Both the position numbers and the translations under genes were made by a program. Positions 11,441 through 22,639 of a DNA stretch of 64,000 bases are shown here, in pieces. Below the pieces are notes generated by a model. It did no database searches and was not told the DNA's origin. It worked only from the letters and a program-made list of their open reading frames with translations. Origin of the DNA: Micropterix aruncella (taxonomy: Eukaryota; Arthropoda; Insecta; Lepidoptera; Micropterigidae). Positions within the stretch are counted from its first letter, which is position 1. Every line of letters begins with the position of its first letter. The DNA is taken from assembly GCA_944548615.1 (NCBI GenBank), contig OX155952.1, positions 3,653,533-3,717,532 of the forward strand, read 5' to 3'.

Positions 11441-11931
11441 CACAGTGGCACTGGGTTCCCACGGCGGACAACCCAGGTGATCTCGGTACTCGAGATACCG
11501 CCGACAACTTTGACTTAGAAAAAATACGCAGGTGGACCACCGGTCCCGATTTTCTAAAGCTAGACCGAGAATTATGGCCCACTGAGAAATCTACTTCGCA
11601 AACAATCAAACCAGACGTAGAGTTAAAACGCATTGTGGCTACGGTCCTTCAAGTACCGAGCCCGCCCTTGCTAGATATAAATAGATTTTCTAGATTAAAT
11701 AGACTTTTAAGAAGCACGGCATGGACGTTACGGTTCATAGACCGTTGCCGGCACCAAGGGAGTCACGAACCGTTTCTATCCCCAGCCGAACTAGAACGCG
11801 CCGAATTATATTGGATACAACAAGCACAATTAAGTAGTTTTAAATTAGAAATAGACGCCATTAAAAATAATACCGTATCATCGAAAAAACTTTCCCTGGA
11901 AAAGACGGACAAACCCGTTCCGTCGCAATAA
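11413..11931 (+). pseudogene. BEL/Pao RNase H end fused to an integrase deletion scar
   Basis: After the snap-back duplication the RNase H continues in a new phase with WVPTADNPGDLGTRDT and FLKLDRELWP, the conserved BEL/Pao end of this domain. Next comes the segment that normally precedes the integrase zinc finger (LERAELYWIQQAQ, LEIDAIKNN). Near 11890-11900 the sequence jumps: in a different phase it reads GKDGQTRSVAI and KIYQRPTTKIAVI. This resembles the end of the DUF5641-type C-terminal domain that lies after the integrase core in intact elements. The H2C2 finger, the DDE core and most of that domain are therefore deleted. Confidence 0.8.
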
Positions 11932-12020
11932 AATGCCGTGGTAAGATATACCAGAGACCAACTACTAAGATAGCTGTAATCGCCGTTCCCGACAACAGGT
12001 AAACTCCTACAGTCGTTTAC

Positions 12021-12031
12021 GGGAAGGGGAG
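12021..12031 (+). promoter_or_regulatory. Polypurine tract
   Basis: The run gggaaggggag lies directly before the TG of the 3' LTR, as expected for the plus-strand primer of an LTR retrotransposon. Confidence 0.85.
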
Positions 12032-12880
12032 TGTCTCGGCAAAATAGTTGTATTTAGAATTAACTACCAATAATATTAATAATAAAATATTCATAATACC
12101 GTAAACATTCCACACAACAAAGCCGTGAATATATGTATTCTACAGTTTTGAATAAGGGAATCACTAACATAGTATATTAAAGAAACCATGGAAACGAGAG
12201 AAACCATGGAAACAAGAGGCAAGAAAAAATAACAAGAAAAAAAAAAGAAGTAACATATTTTGTTTTTTAAAATTTTCATTCTTTCACAATGTAACAAATA
12301 GAAATAATTGAATTTATAATTTAAATGAGCCACATTGAAAGTGGAATTATAAAGTGACAAGAAAACAGTTTTTTATTCAACCTTCAAGCGGTAGAGACAA
12401 AAATAATAGTCAGTGTTCGGAAAACTTTCGATAATTGAGTGCACAAGAGAGAACTTCGCGAGACCAGACTTCGACAGGACCGAGTTTATAACCCGACCCC
12501 GACGATATCTACGCTTCGCAGGACAGTACTGCTCTTCAAACGGTAAGCGACAATAACAGCTTATACCTTGATGCCTCAATTATGCGAGCGGCTAGATTTA
12601 CAAACTAGTGGAGACTAGATCGATCTTATAGGAAAAGAGATCGCTGCGGAATCTGCAAAAGGAGACCGTACGATACAAGAGCTTAAGGTCACCTTGTATC
12701 GCAACTCGCCGAGGAGAGACACGCCTCTACGAGTACCTGGTGTGCCATCGGCAGTAAAACGCCGGTTCACATCACCCCTGGGTGCCACCAAAATTGCACC
12801 TTGTCGTTCTATGGCTACCCTAAAATAAGGTGGCAGATTTTCGATCGGTTTAACCGCTGACCGCTGGATTTGCCAATACA
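12032..12880 (+). repeat. BEL/Pao 3' long terminal repeat
   Basis: 849 bp from TGTCTCGG to CCAATACA, followed by ATAGG (12881-12885), which duplicates the bases before the 5' LTR. Confidence 0.95.
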
Positions 12881-13596
12881 ATAGGTATACCTCAAGGTTC
12901 GATCTTAGGTCTACTACTCTTTACTTTATACACCAATGACTTATCTATGAATATAAGCATAGCCAAAACCATACAATTTGCTGACGATACAACGTGCATA
13001 GTTAAAAGTGATACATTAACAAACATGAAAGAACGAATTAACGTTTCCCTTCATGAGTTAGAAGATTGGTTTAAAGCAAACAAAATGTCTTTAAATATTA
13101 GTAAAACCGCCTTAAATATTTTTTTAAGTAAAAAAAACCAACTAACCTAGAACTCTATTTCCTCATAGAAAAGGTGGAGTCTACTAGATTCCTAGGTATT
13201 TATATAGATGAAAATATTTCCTGGAAAGTACACAAGGACCAGGTTAAAGCCAAGCTATCTTCCGCCTGCTATACCATATCTAAAGTAATAAACATTATGG
13301 AAGAAAAAGAGGTTATTGAAGAATATTATGCTTTAGCGGAATCTCATTTACGATATGGTATATTGTTGTGGGGTAATGCTATAAATATAACGGATATTTT
13401 TATACTACATAAAAAGGCGGTGAGACAAATCAGAGGTATAGGACAAAGAGAATCATGCAAACCTCTCTTCAAAACACTACGTATTCTCACAGTTTTTGGT
13501 ATACATGTTTATGAATGTTTATGGGAATTTTACAAAAGCAAAAACAGTTATGTAACGCAAGCTAACATGCTTCGTAATAAACAATCGGAAATATAA
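12881..13596 (+). pseudogene. LINE reverse transcriptase split by the BEL insertion
   Basis: The right half of the target LINE. It opens with IGIPQGSILG and carries FADDTTC (catalytic Asp pair present), WFKANKMSLNISKT, then after a stop at 13148 and a phase change FLGIYIDENISWK, YGILLWG and a C-terminal region like that of the LINE at 5215. One frameshift separates the frame at 12881-13148 from that at 13174-13596. No conserved 3' UTR can be followed past 13600. It was already a LINE insertion when the BEL element entered. Confidence 0.85.
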
Positions 13597-14104
13597 AGAA
13601 CTGACAAGTTACGGTAACTTGGCAAGGATTTAAAGATTCAAAATCAGTTTTTTTTATTAGCGCAATATCAAGCCGTCACTGAATAGTATTGAATCTGAAA
13701 ATTTAAAAAACGGTGGCTCACAGTAGTTCAGGCTCACCTTAAGTCTACCCTCTGATCCAAATACTTTTTCCGATTCATTTCATTGTTTGTATTGCGGGAA
13801 ATAAGAGTCAATAATTTAGTGGTAAAAGCTTAAACGACCACTACACTACTCGCGGGGTCGATCGAAGTTGGGCGAGGACGAGAGTGTGGAGACGCACTTC
13901 GACTCGCTTCGGGCTACTTCGCTTCGCTTCGAACGACTTCCGATCGGTGTCGGTTTTTTGCGCCCGAGTCAAAGGGCCCGCGAAGCGAGAACGAAGCGAC
14001 TCACTACACTACTTGGTTTACTTCAGTTCGCGTAGAGACGTCGTCCCGTGCGCACGGAACACGAGCATGTTATATCATGACGCTGCAGTGTGAAATACAA
14101 TACA

Positions 14105-14170
14105 ATGAGTGGTACACCGTGGCCACAGGAACAAATTCTTTTATTTATCGAAACTCTTCAAACAGAGCCA
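14105..14170 (+). pseudogene. MADF/Myb-like protein start, Harbinger-associated
   Basis: The frame reads MSGTPWPQEQILLFIETLQTEP and then stops. W-x(2)-EQ-x-L-x-FIE is the beginning of a MADF/SANT-type DNA-binding domain, the accessory protein commonly encoded beside Harbinger transposases. Only some 22 codons survive. It is divergently oriented relative to the transposase relic. Confidence 0.5.
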
Positions 14171-14199
14171 TAGATATAATAATATATAATTTATGATAA

Positions 14200-14340
14200 T
14201 AACTAATCATATTGTTAATTAAAAAAAATGTGTTCTAAAAATTGATATCGTTACATAGGTAAGATAATAATTTATTATAAGAAGTAATTATATTGTTAAT
14301 TTTAAATAAACAAATGTCTTCTAAAAATTCAAATTGTTAA
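14200..14340. repeat. Two-copy AT-rich tandem duplication
   Basis: A block of roughly 85 bp containing 'atattgttaatt' and 'tcttctaaaaattgatat/ttcaaatt' occurs twice in a row inside the Harbinger element. Confidence 0.6.
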
Positions 14341-14660
14341 CTTAATTTCATCCTTAAGAACCTCGTTAAGAGCTTTGCAGACATCGCCTACATTTTTTAA
14401 AATTAACTGGCTTGAAATTTTAAATAAGAAGTGCAGACATCTATAACTGTTGCCAGTTGCTAAAAACCTCAAGGTGATTGCTAAACGAATCTTGGCAGGT
14501 ATAGCTTCTCAATGAGTATCTTGCTTGGAGATAAAGGGTTCTATTTTAGAAAGCAAAAGGTTAAAATCGGCCAATGACATTCGGTGGAAATTTTGGAATT
14601 CTCCTGATGGTTCTTGTGTGACTTCAATGAATTGTTGTTCCAAAGCATGTCTGCAAAAAA
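14338..14660 (-). pseudogene. PIF/Harbinger transposase (DDE_4-type) fragment
   Basis: On the minus strand the frame carries FQNFHRMSLADFNLLLSKIE, then SKQDTH, an in-frame stop, then EAIPAKIRLAITLRFLATG, SYRCLHFLFKIS and VCKALNEVLKDEIK. These follow the order of the helical N-terminal part of Harbinger nucleases (HARBI1-like). The catalytic DDE half is missing. The frame is open upstream to about 14703, but homology begins near 14650. Confidence 0.8.
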
Positions 14661-15001
14661 AAATAGAGTGATTAAAAATAATAATAGTAATCTTAAAATT
14701 CATTGTGCCCTGTTTATTCTACTAACCTTGTTCTGTTCCGGTGTATAGCAGTCATCCACAATTTTCTTTTTATTTTCATTAAGTGATAAATACGCACGTA
14801 GTCATAATATGCGAGAGTGCACATTGCAACGGCAGCTGCCACTTGGACGTTATCCCTAGAGTGCGTGAGCGTGCGGGCGCCGCCGCGCGCGCCGGGCGAC
14901 TGAGCGCTTCGCGAAGTTGCATGAGTGTGTAGTCACGTACTTCGGACTTCGGTCAACTTCACAAGTACTTCGTCGAAGCAACTTCGCGAGTAGTGTAGTG
15001 G

Positions 15002-16010
15002 ATGCATTATAGGATTGCTTAAAATTTTAGAAATGGACACATTTTAATCAAAAGCGAATAAATCCTATACAAGATCCAATAAAAGTTATTTAGTTTTTGG
15101 ATCAAAACTAGATGAATTCCTAAACTTTCTTTTTAGGAATTTAGTAATCAAAAATGAAATAATTTATACTTTTAAATTTAAAACAGCAAGCTGTTGAGAT
15201 CGGCAATTCAAATTTCATTAAAATAACAGACTAATAGAAAACTACCATGCGAACATTTAAATTGGTTGAAACCGAGTCTGAGATTGTATTTTGGGCCAAA
15301 AGCTGCTAAGTTGTTTGATGTTTTCCCAATGAATAAGTTAGATTTTTAATAGCGTAAGGTACTAAGCTTTAAGTTTCTTAAAATATAAATAACATATTAA
15401 ATTATTATATTTTTTATATATTTTAACACTACAAACTGTATAAATTTCCATTATTTAACATAATTTTTGAAACTAAAACAATGATCAATGACAAGAAACA
15501 GTCTAATATGACAAAATTTAAACCACATATTATTCATAGGTGATTGAAATACAGAGCACTGATCATTAAAAATAGATGCACTTAACATTAATGCTAGCCC
15601 TAAAACAGAAAGTCTTGGTTTGTCGGCATTTCATCCGTTTTACCGTTCAAAAATCGGTTGGGACACCATAAGATTATCCCGGCAAGTAGACAAGCTCCCA
15701 TTCTTCTCCTATGCTCTAACCACCCCTACTCCATCCCCGCCCCCGCCCCATTCTAACCACCTACCCTTCTCCCCCCCCATCACCGAGTAAACCACGCCCC
15801 CACAATATTAAATGTGTTTGAATGTATTTCTAAGAATTTTGTAGTCTTATAATAGTTTTTTTGTTGTTCTTTTGTAGATTTTATGGTTGAAATGGTTGTT
15901 TTCTAATACGATGTAATATTTTCTTAAATATAAGGTAGCATTAGATTAGATTTATTTAGAAATTGGCTATTAGTTTAAAAATTATTTATATCGCTTGAAT
16001 ATGAGATATT
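15002..16010. other. No recognisable feature
   Basis: AT-rich sequence with a short pyrimidine-rich stretch at about 15715-15790. No open frame, tandem repeat or transposon terminus is supported. Confidence 0.5.
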
Positions 16011-16300
16011 CCATACAAAATTGCACAATGTAGCTTCGGCCCAACAAGGCAACTGTTTACCGAATTTCAAGCCCTTAATTCCAGTTGTTCTATGTAGATT
16101 GAAGTACGACACGCGCTCCCCCCTGGCGGATTGATTTCAACCATTATCTTTTTCACTCTTGCCATGACAAAATGATGCCTGCATGCCAAATTTTATCTCA
16201 GTCGCATGAAGGGTGTGGGCGTTATCGTAGAGGGATTTACACAGTCACAGACACATAGACACACAGAATTGCGTTTACAATACTTTCCCTCTGCCGGGAA
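16011..16300 (+). repeat. Interspersed repeat family B, copy 1
   Basis: Shares ordered blocks with 32815-33065: 'gcccaacaaggca', 'gctcccccctgg', 'attttaac/atttcaacca', 'cttgccatgac' and 'aatgatgcctgcatgc', ending near 'cacagacacatagacacacag'. No coding frame. Class unknown; the CA-rich end may be a 3' tail. Confidence 0.65.
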
Positions 16301-16419
16301 TTTAAAGTAATTGCAGTTGGAAATTATATTACTTGCACATATTTCATTAAATTCAATCAGGCAATGTATAAATGTATATAACCTTATAAATAATAATATA
16401 ATAATTACCTTATAAATAA

Positions 16420-17125
16420 ACTAGCTGACCCGTGCCCACTTCGTTGGGCGGTAAAACTTTATACCTGTGATGAAATTATGAGTGTAGTTCAGATTATTTT
16501 CTGACTGCCAAAAGAAGGGTTATAATTTTACTGCATATGTATGTATGTATTTGCATGCCAATTTGACTATAATACCGTTATTTGTGAGTGTCTTTTTGTG
16601 AGTGTCTTATTTTGTGAGCGTATTATCTCTTTAACAATTTATGCAGTAAAAGTGAAAAGGCTTTTGTTTTTAACGCTTTAGACAATAAATTTACTTATTT
16701 TGATAAGAATTCATAATTGTTGATAATATGACCAATAAACATTACCTAACGATTTAAATTATTTATTTATTATAAAATACTACTTTTTGTGACATATAAA
16801 AATTAGACATATGCTGTCGCTGACTTTTTTGTGGGCATTATTAAGCTCTAGAACTTTTCTCTAGAACTTAATCATATATCTCTCATCGTTAAGGCAGCGT
16901 TAGTTAAAAACGTTTTCGTTCGACCGCTTATTCTCCGACTTACTTTGCAAATCCGACTACCACGAAAAAGTCTTTTCATTTTTCGGATTAATATATAGCC
17001 TATGACACTCACAAATAACGTGGCTTTCTATTGGTAAAAGAATTTTCAAAATCGTTTCAGTAGATCCAGAGATTACTTCCTACAACGTCACAAACTTTAC
17101 CTCTTTATTATATTAGTATAGATAA
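16420..17125 (+). repeat. Interspersed repeat family C, longest copy
   Basis: About 700 bp beginning 'actagctgacccgtgcccac' and ending 'tctttattatattagtatag'. Further copies of its right part lie at 57965-58134 and 58160-58614 with the same end. The two termini are of a kind widespread in insect genomes, but I do not assign a superfamily. No coding frame. Confidence 0.75.
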
Positions 17126-17675
17126 GTAAATGAATATACATGAGTAAATAAGTAATGTAAATCATGACGACTGACATATGCCCTCAAGAAAAACCGCTTA
17201 CAACATCGCCCAGTAGTCCGCTTCGGATAAGTAGATATATAAATATAGTCATTCCAACCTTCTGGTAGAATAAAAATCCACTACATACGTCTACCTTCCT
17301 TTAGCAGAATAGAATGGCCACACACTGTAAGAAAAATGGCGTCTCTCAAACTAAATGCGCTGTTGCGGGAAAAGCAGCGATTTCTTTACTTAAAGTAAGT
17401 ACACTTTCTAGTAGATAAGTTAGGCGACAGCGCCGATACATAAAGTGTCATCTTGCGGGAGCGCACTCATATTTTCAGGAGGTTTTCAGCGCTTTGCCAT
17501 GGAGTGGTTAGTTGTACAGATGCACCCATATATCACTATGGAATATCTCCCGTGATAATAATAGTATCACCGAATAAATAGATGAAAGGGTACGTAATTC
17601 TTGAGGCACACTAAGGGGACGGCAATTGAAAAACGTCAATGAGATATAACAATAAGCTTTAATATTTTTTTTATT
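17126..17675. other. No recognisable feature
   Basis: Mixed-composition DNA with a GC-richer part at about 17300-17560. No coding frame or repeat partner in this window was recognised. Confidence 0.4.
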
Positions 17676-18164
17676 TTTTTAAATTTATTTATTTAAATAC
17701 AAAATAAAAATTTACAATGTTGACATAAATAACACAGTGTAAAAAAGAGCAAATACTTAGTCATTGTTTGTGAAGCAAAGAAAGTACAGATTTGATGGAT
17801 TTTATCAGCTCCACTAGACTACAGTCTGTTCTGGAGTGATACCACACTTATATTTGTTACATAGTACAATTTTTTATAAATTTTCGGTTAAAATAAAAAA
17901 TAAAAAATTTTTGCAACATAATTAAGAAAATTTGAAGAAAAAGACATCTAATATTAGTTAGTAAAGCGGTAAGGATAAAAGGGTAATTACCTACATAGGC
18001 ATTATAATATATAGATATATTTATATATAAATACACACTTATACATATAAAATATATATATATACACATACACCTATATTCAATATATACTGTATATATA
18101 CTTACATAATAATATATGAATAAACAAAAATAAATCATTGCAAAAACTTTTCTTTTTTAATATT

Positions 18165-21131
18165 TTAAGACACAATTTCCATGAGCTGCCTTTCGCATTC
18201 GCCTCTACTTTTTCCACGTAACCATTTTGTGACCTCAGCTTTGAAAGCGGTACTGGTTCTCAGCTTCTGCCCTTCGGTGAGTGTCGCAAGGAATGCATCA
18301 TACATGCCAGGGGCCAGAAACAAATAATGTCTCTGGGCAAACCTTGTGTTCGTCCGAATTTGCTTCTGGGTTTGCTTTTTTCTTGTGTCGTGTTTGTGAT
18401 CTCGGCTGGAATGCCGATCTGTGTCGTGGTGAAAATAAGTGACAATCGATTTTATGTACAGCTGTCTGATATCAAGTATCTGGAAGTCATTGAAAAGTAA
18501 ATCGGATGGGTAGCGATACGGTTTTCTGTTTATAACTCTCACTACCGCTTTTTGAGCTTTTACTAGTGGGTCTAGGTGCAGTTAAGCCGCACCGCCCCAA
18601 CCGATATTGCCATACATCATCAGTGACTGTGCCAAAGCACAATATATGGATCTCAGAGTTTTTATATCAAGAACATTTCTGATACTCCTGAAAATATATA
18701 TTAATTTACGGACTTTTTCGGCGACCTTTCCGATATGTATTTGCCACCGGAGATGTTTATCGACATGAACACCTAGGTACTTTACAAAAGGCACACGCTC
18801 AATTTGTACACAGTTACAATCAAGACTGTCGCATTCGTGTAGGACTAGGTTATAATTTTGTGGAGGTTGCTGACGAGCATCTATGCTGAAGGCTACAAGC
18901 TTAGTTTTATCTACGTTCAGCGTTAACGGATTATAATCAAGCCAGCCCTTAACACTTTTCATCGCGACAGCTGCCTTGTTATATACACTTTCCCAACTAT
19001 TCGATTCGAATATGAGGGCAGTATCGTCAGCGTAGGATATTATATCTGCACCAACATCCATTTCACAAAGCCCATTTATGTAAAGTAGGAAGAGAGTCGG
19101 CCCAAGAGTACTTCCTTGTGGGACCCCATGATTATTGAAAAGACTATTACTTAAAGAATCGCCTATACGGGTACGCTGTTTTCGAGATCCAATATAACTG
19201 CGAAACCAGTTTATTTCGATACCCGTAATACCATATTTCCCAAGTTTCATTAGGAGTATTTCATGGGATATTGTATCAAAGGCTTTTGCAAGGTCAAGAA
19301 ATACAGTAATACACTTTTTGTTGGCGTCTACATACCTAGTGATATGCCCTGTCATTTTTAGTATTGCATCTTGTGTTCCCATTTTGGATCTGAAGCCGTA
19401 TTGGTTTTTGGATAGCATGTGGTTGGATTCTAGGTGATTACAGAGTTGTTTATTTACTATTTTTTCCAAAATTTTGGCTAAAACATTAAGTACTGATATC
19501 GGTCGATAATTTGAGGGATCAGACTTCAGTCCAGCTTTAAAAATGGGTGTAACATTTGCTTCCTTGAATTTGCTTGGGAATATACCACTAGCTAAACTAC
19601 AGTTAAATAAATGGGTAAGCGGAGTTACTAAATATTCAGCATATTTTTTAAGGATTTTGGCACTTATCATATCTGGCCCACAAGCAGAATTTGTTTTTAT
19701 ATTTTTTAAGGCATTATAGACCTCTTCTTCTGTGGTTTTAGTAAGTTTGAACAATGGGTGAATAATAGTCCAAGCCACTTCCTTAGCTACTTTAACTTCA
19801 CATAAATTTAATCTACTACATAGTTAGTCAACAAGATTTTTTCCAATGTTAGAGAAATATTTATTCAATTCATTAGCTATTTTGGCGTTTTCTGTTATTA
19901 ATTCATTATTGATGACCAGTTCGCTTATCCGTGAAGTTATCTTCTTCCTATAGCTCAATTCATTAACTATATTCCATACACATTTAATGTCGTTGTTTTC
20001 TGATTGTAGTTTTAGTATATAATAATTCTCTTTTGCAGTTGTTATTAATTTTGCACATAGATTGCGGTATCTTTTAAAGTAGCTTTTTAAGGCGAAGTTG
20101 TTTGGGATTTTTTTGACTTTACTGTGTAGTTTATCCCTTTTATGAATGGACTGGACCAGCCCTGCGGTGATCCAGGGTTTAATTTTTTTATTCTTATGTG
20201 GGATCTGTTTGTTTGTTGTACAGTCTCTAATGTGTGTTTGGAGGGTAGCTACAAATTTGTCGGTTACTTGGTCTACATTCAATTTATCCATGACGTCTGT
20301 CCACAGTTCCTTTGACTGTAAATCTAGTAATTTCGAGTCATATTTTTTTTTTAATTTCGTGTACATTATTTGAGTTTTCTGTATATCGCGATCGATGGCT
20401 AATATCGTACTATAGTGATCGGTAATTGTGGAGTGTATTACTGCAGAGGTGACGTTGTATTTAGTTTTTATAAAAATATGATCTATACAAGACTCAATAT
20501 TTGGAAGAACCCTTGTCGGCGTATTTATGGCGGACACGAAACCCAGTTCATGCAAGAAACATTCATAGTCATCAGCAAATGTTGATCGATTTCCATATAT
20601 ATTTATGTTTGCGTCGCCGGCAATGACAGTGTGACGGATTTTTTCGTCATAACAAATGCTGTTTAAGTTGAAAATAAGAGAATTTATGAACTTATCAGCA
20701 TTTGCAAATGAAGGGGATCGATAAATTGCAATTATGTTAATATCATTGTACGTTACTTGCAAGCCATTTCCGTCATCGATATCGAGCTCATTCGCTGATG
20801 CGTTTAGGCATGTTTTCGTGTAGACGATTACACCGTCGGATCTATTTCGGTTTCTCAATGTGTAGTTAACGTCATATCCATCTAGATGTGGAATCTGGGA
20901 AGCGCAATTTATCCAGCATTCACTTAATACCACTGCGTCAAGGTCTAGATCCAAACAATGCAGAAGAATTAATAACTGATCAAAATTTTTGTTAACGCTG
21001 CGGATATTGAGACTTAGTATGCACTTGGAAATATTTGTCTTAAGTTTAGTTTTACAGTCACTAGGATTGTTAATATCCGGAATTTGTATAGAATCAATCA
21101 GGTTTAACTCTTCGCCTATCGTATCAATCAT
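18165..21131 (-). pseudogene. CR1-like ORF2: endonuclease-reverse transcriptase with two stops
   Basis: A 989-codon span in a single phase, interrupted only by a TAA at 19824-19826 and a TAA at 18582-18584. The N-terminal AP-type endonuclease shows LSLNIRSVNKN, LSECW, IAIYRSP, IAGDANIN, SCIDHIF and TDHYSTI, so all catalytic positions look intact. The RT shows GPDMISAKILK, NYRPISVLN, FRSKMGTQDA, FLDLAKAFDTI, HGVPQGSTLGP and catalytic YADDTAL. The C-terminal part continues after the second stop with AQKAVVRVINRKPYRYPSD. Two point mutations separate it from a full frame, so the copy is fairly young. It would have provided nicking and reverse transcription for target-primed insertion. Confidence 0.92.
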
Positions 21132-21306
21132 AAAGTAGAATAAAAAGTGTAATTAGTTTGAAGGTAGATAATCTTGTTAACGACAGATTACAACAGTTAA
21201 GTACCATTTTTGGTCTGGCACTGGGAATGATTGATTTTGTTCTTTTAATAACAATCCTAGAGAAAGGTAGTTGGCATAAATGAAAACAATAAAATAAGTA
21301 ATAAAA

Positions 21307-22482
21307 TTATAATAAAAATAATATACTACATATATATATATAAAGGTAGGTGCATTTGAAAATACTGTAAACTAATGCAATACAAAGGGTATATTCTGAT
21401 TTATAGTATGTCCGTTTACCAAAATAACCACTTACTAATTTATTTTCGCCAGATCTTGCTCGGAGTAAATTTTTATGAGAGCCGAGTTCTCCTTTTCCCT
21501 TACATAAATACGACAGTTTTTTAACCACACAAATCTGTATTTTTTTTTGCTTCGCTATGTCCCTAACTTTTTTGTACAGTATTTTATTTGCCATAGTAAG
21601 GTGGTCGTTGAAGTAAATTTTTTGAACTGGGAAATCTAGGCCAATGTCTGCAGTAGTAATGGGTCCTCTCTTAGCTCCACGGATCTTACGTAATCCTGCG
21701 AGCAGTTGATCCTTTTTTTGGCGTGTTGTGAAGCGCACAATGACTGCGGGCGGCTCGAGTGGTTGTTGACGGTTACTAGTCCTGGCGCGGGCGGCGGCAG
21801 CGGTGGTCGATGCCGCTCGATATACGTAATCGATATCGCATTCTTCAATGTTTACTTTTGCAGCGTTCCCGCACTTTTTTAGAAGTTGCATGAGGTCTTC
21901 CTGAGCTGTTGGAATGCAGCTGATTTCCAAATTATTTTGACGCATTTCTTGTTCCCAGTTTCTTTGTGCGTATTCCATAGAAGTAACCTTTAATTCCAAT
22001 GTGTTTATCCTGGCTTCACATTCCATTGTTTTTTTAATGTTTTTGTCCACTTCCTTCATTTTATTTGTAAACTCATCCACTTTGCAGCAGCACATGTCAA
22101 CAGACGATTTGAAGTCTACCATTTGTGCTTTTATTTCTTGAAAGTCACTGCGGAGTAGTTTAATTTCTTTTAGAACAGCCGTTTGGTTTGATTCCACTGA
22201 ATTTTGCTGGTTGCTATTATTTGTATTGGTATCCGATTGAACTGCTTGGCTTTCGGAGGCAGAAGCCTCAGATTGCTTTCCATTTGTTTTTGGTCGTGAT
22301 TTTCCGTCCGACTTGCGGCACGTGAAGCAAAGCCAGGTCTTCTTAGTTTCTTTTAATATCTTCTCGAAGGTTTTTACGTTTAGTCCCATACAATAATAAT
22401 GGAACCTTTTAAACAATCAGTACAGCACAGGGCATCTTCCGAGATCAGGTTTTCTTCGCAATTTGCGTGTTGGCATTTCATT
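21307..22482 (-). pseudogene. CR1-like ORF1 with PHD-type finger, frameshifted
   Basis: The ATG at 22480-22482 opens MKCQHANCEENL, then CCTDCLK. The next part of the finger (FHYYCMGL, WLCFTCRKS) is in another phase, starting about 22416. A shortened A-run at about 22406-22412 probably explains the single-base shift. Downstream are a low-complexity S/N/Q-rich linker, a long coiled coil (residues about 90-170 of the second frame), an RNA-binding-like region with VIVRFTTRQKKDQLL, and the closing GELGSHKNLLRARSGENK. PHD finger plus coiled coil is known from insect CR1 ORF1 proteins, which bind the element's RNA. Confidence 0.8.
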
Positions 22483-22639
22483 ATGGTGGTTATAATAATT
22501 ATTTCTTCTTAATTTTTCGTTTTTTTTTTACTTTTTTTATATTAAAAAAAAAGGAAAATGACTTTTTTTTTTAAATTTTAAATGCTGATTTTATTTTACT
22601 AATATATCAAGAAGAAAAAAGTGGATTTTTTTTTTTGTC

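Larger units (their letters stand above)
6494..12880 (+). mobile_element. BEL/Pao-type LTR retrotransposon, integrase-deleted
   Basis: A complete insertion of 6387 bp: ATAGG duplication, 849-bp LTR, tRNA-Tyr-type primer site, gag-protease-RT-RNase H coding region, polypurine tract, second LTR, ATAGG. The domain order (protease before RT, then the A17-type linker and RNase H) and the DEGST protease motif identify the BEL/Pao superfamily. The internal region is only about 4.7 kb because the zinc-binding and catalytic parts of the integrase and most of the following C-terminal domain are missing. A 52-bp inverted-type duplication also breaks the RNase H frame. The element is non-autonomous now. 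The near-identical LTRs imply it moved recently, either before these lesions or with help from a related copy. Confidence 0.93.
13838..15001. mobile_element. Degenerate PIF/Harbinger transposon with 17-bp TIRs
   Basis: The element starts CCACTACACTACTCGCG and ends with its exact reverse complement at 14985-15001. The CACTACACTACT core recurs inside near 14001, and both subterminal regions are rich in 'acttcg/cgaag' strings, giving GC-rich ends around an AT-rich middle. It contains a transposase relic on the minus strand and a MADF-like start on the plus strand, the two-protein arrangement known from PIF/Harbinger. The flanks (aaacga / atgcat) do not show the usual 3-bp TWA duplication, so the exact termini or the family may differ. 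Confidence 0.8.
17676..22485 (-). mobile_element. Nearly full-length CR1-like LINE, inactivated
   Basis: A minus-strand element with ORF1 (22482 to 21307), ORF2 (21131 to 18165) and a 3' UTR of about 480 bp. The UTR ends near an A/T tail whose minus-strand reading is AAATAAATAAAT-like (17679-17696). The two-ORF plan (PHD/coiled-coil ORF1, endonuclease-RT ORF2), the FADD-box type and the lack of RNase H fit the CR1 clade. Three lesions break it: one frameshift in ORF1 and two in-frame stops in ORF2. The exact 3' boundary is approximate. Confidence 0.85.

Noticed and set aside
13884..14093. 69-codon frame in the GC-rich end of the Harbinger element
   Set aside because: It lies in repetitive subterminal sequence ('acttcgcttcg') and has no recognisable domain.
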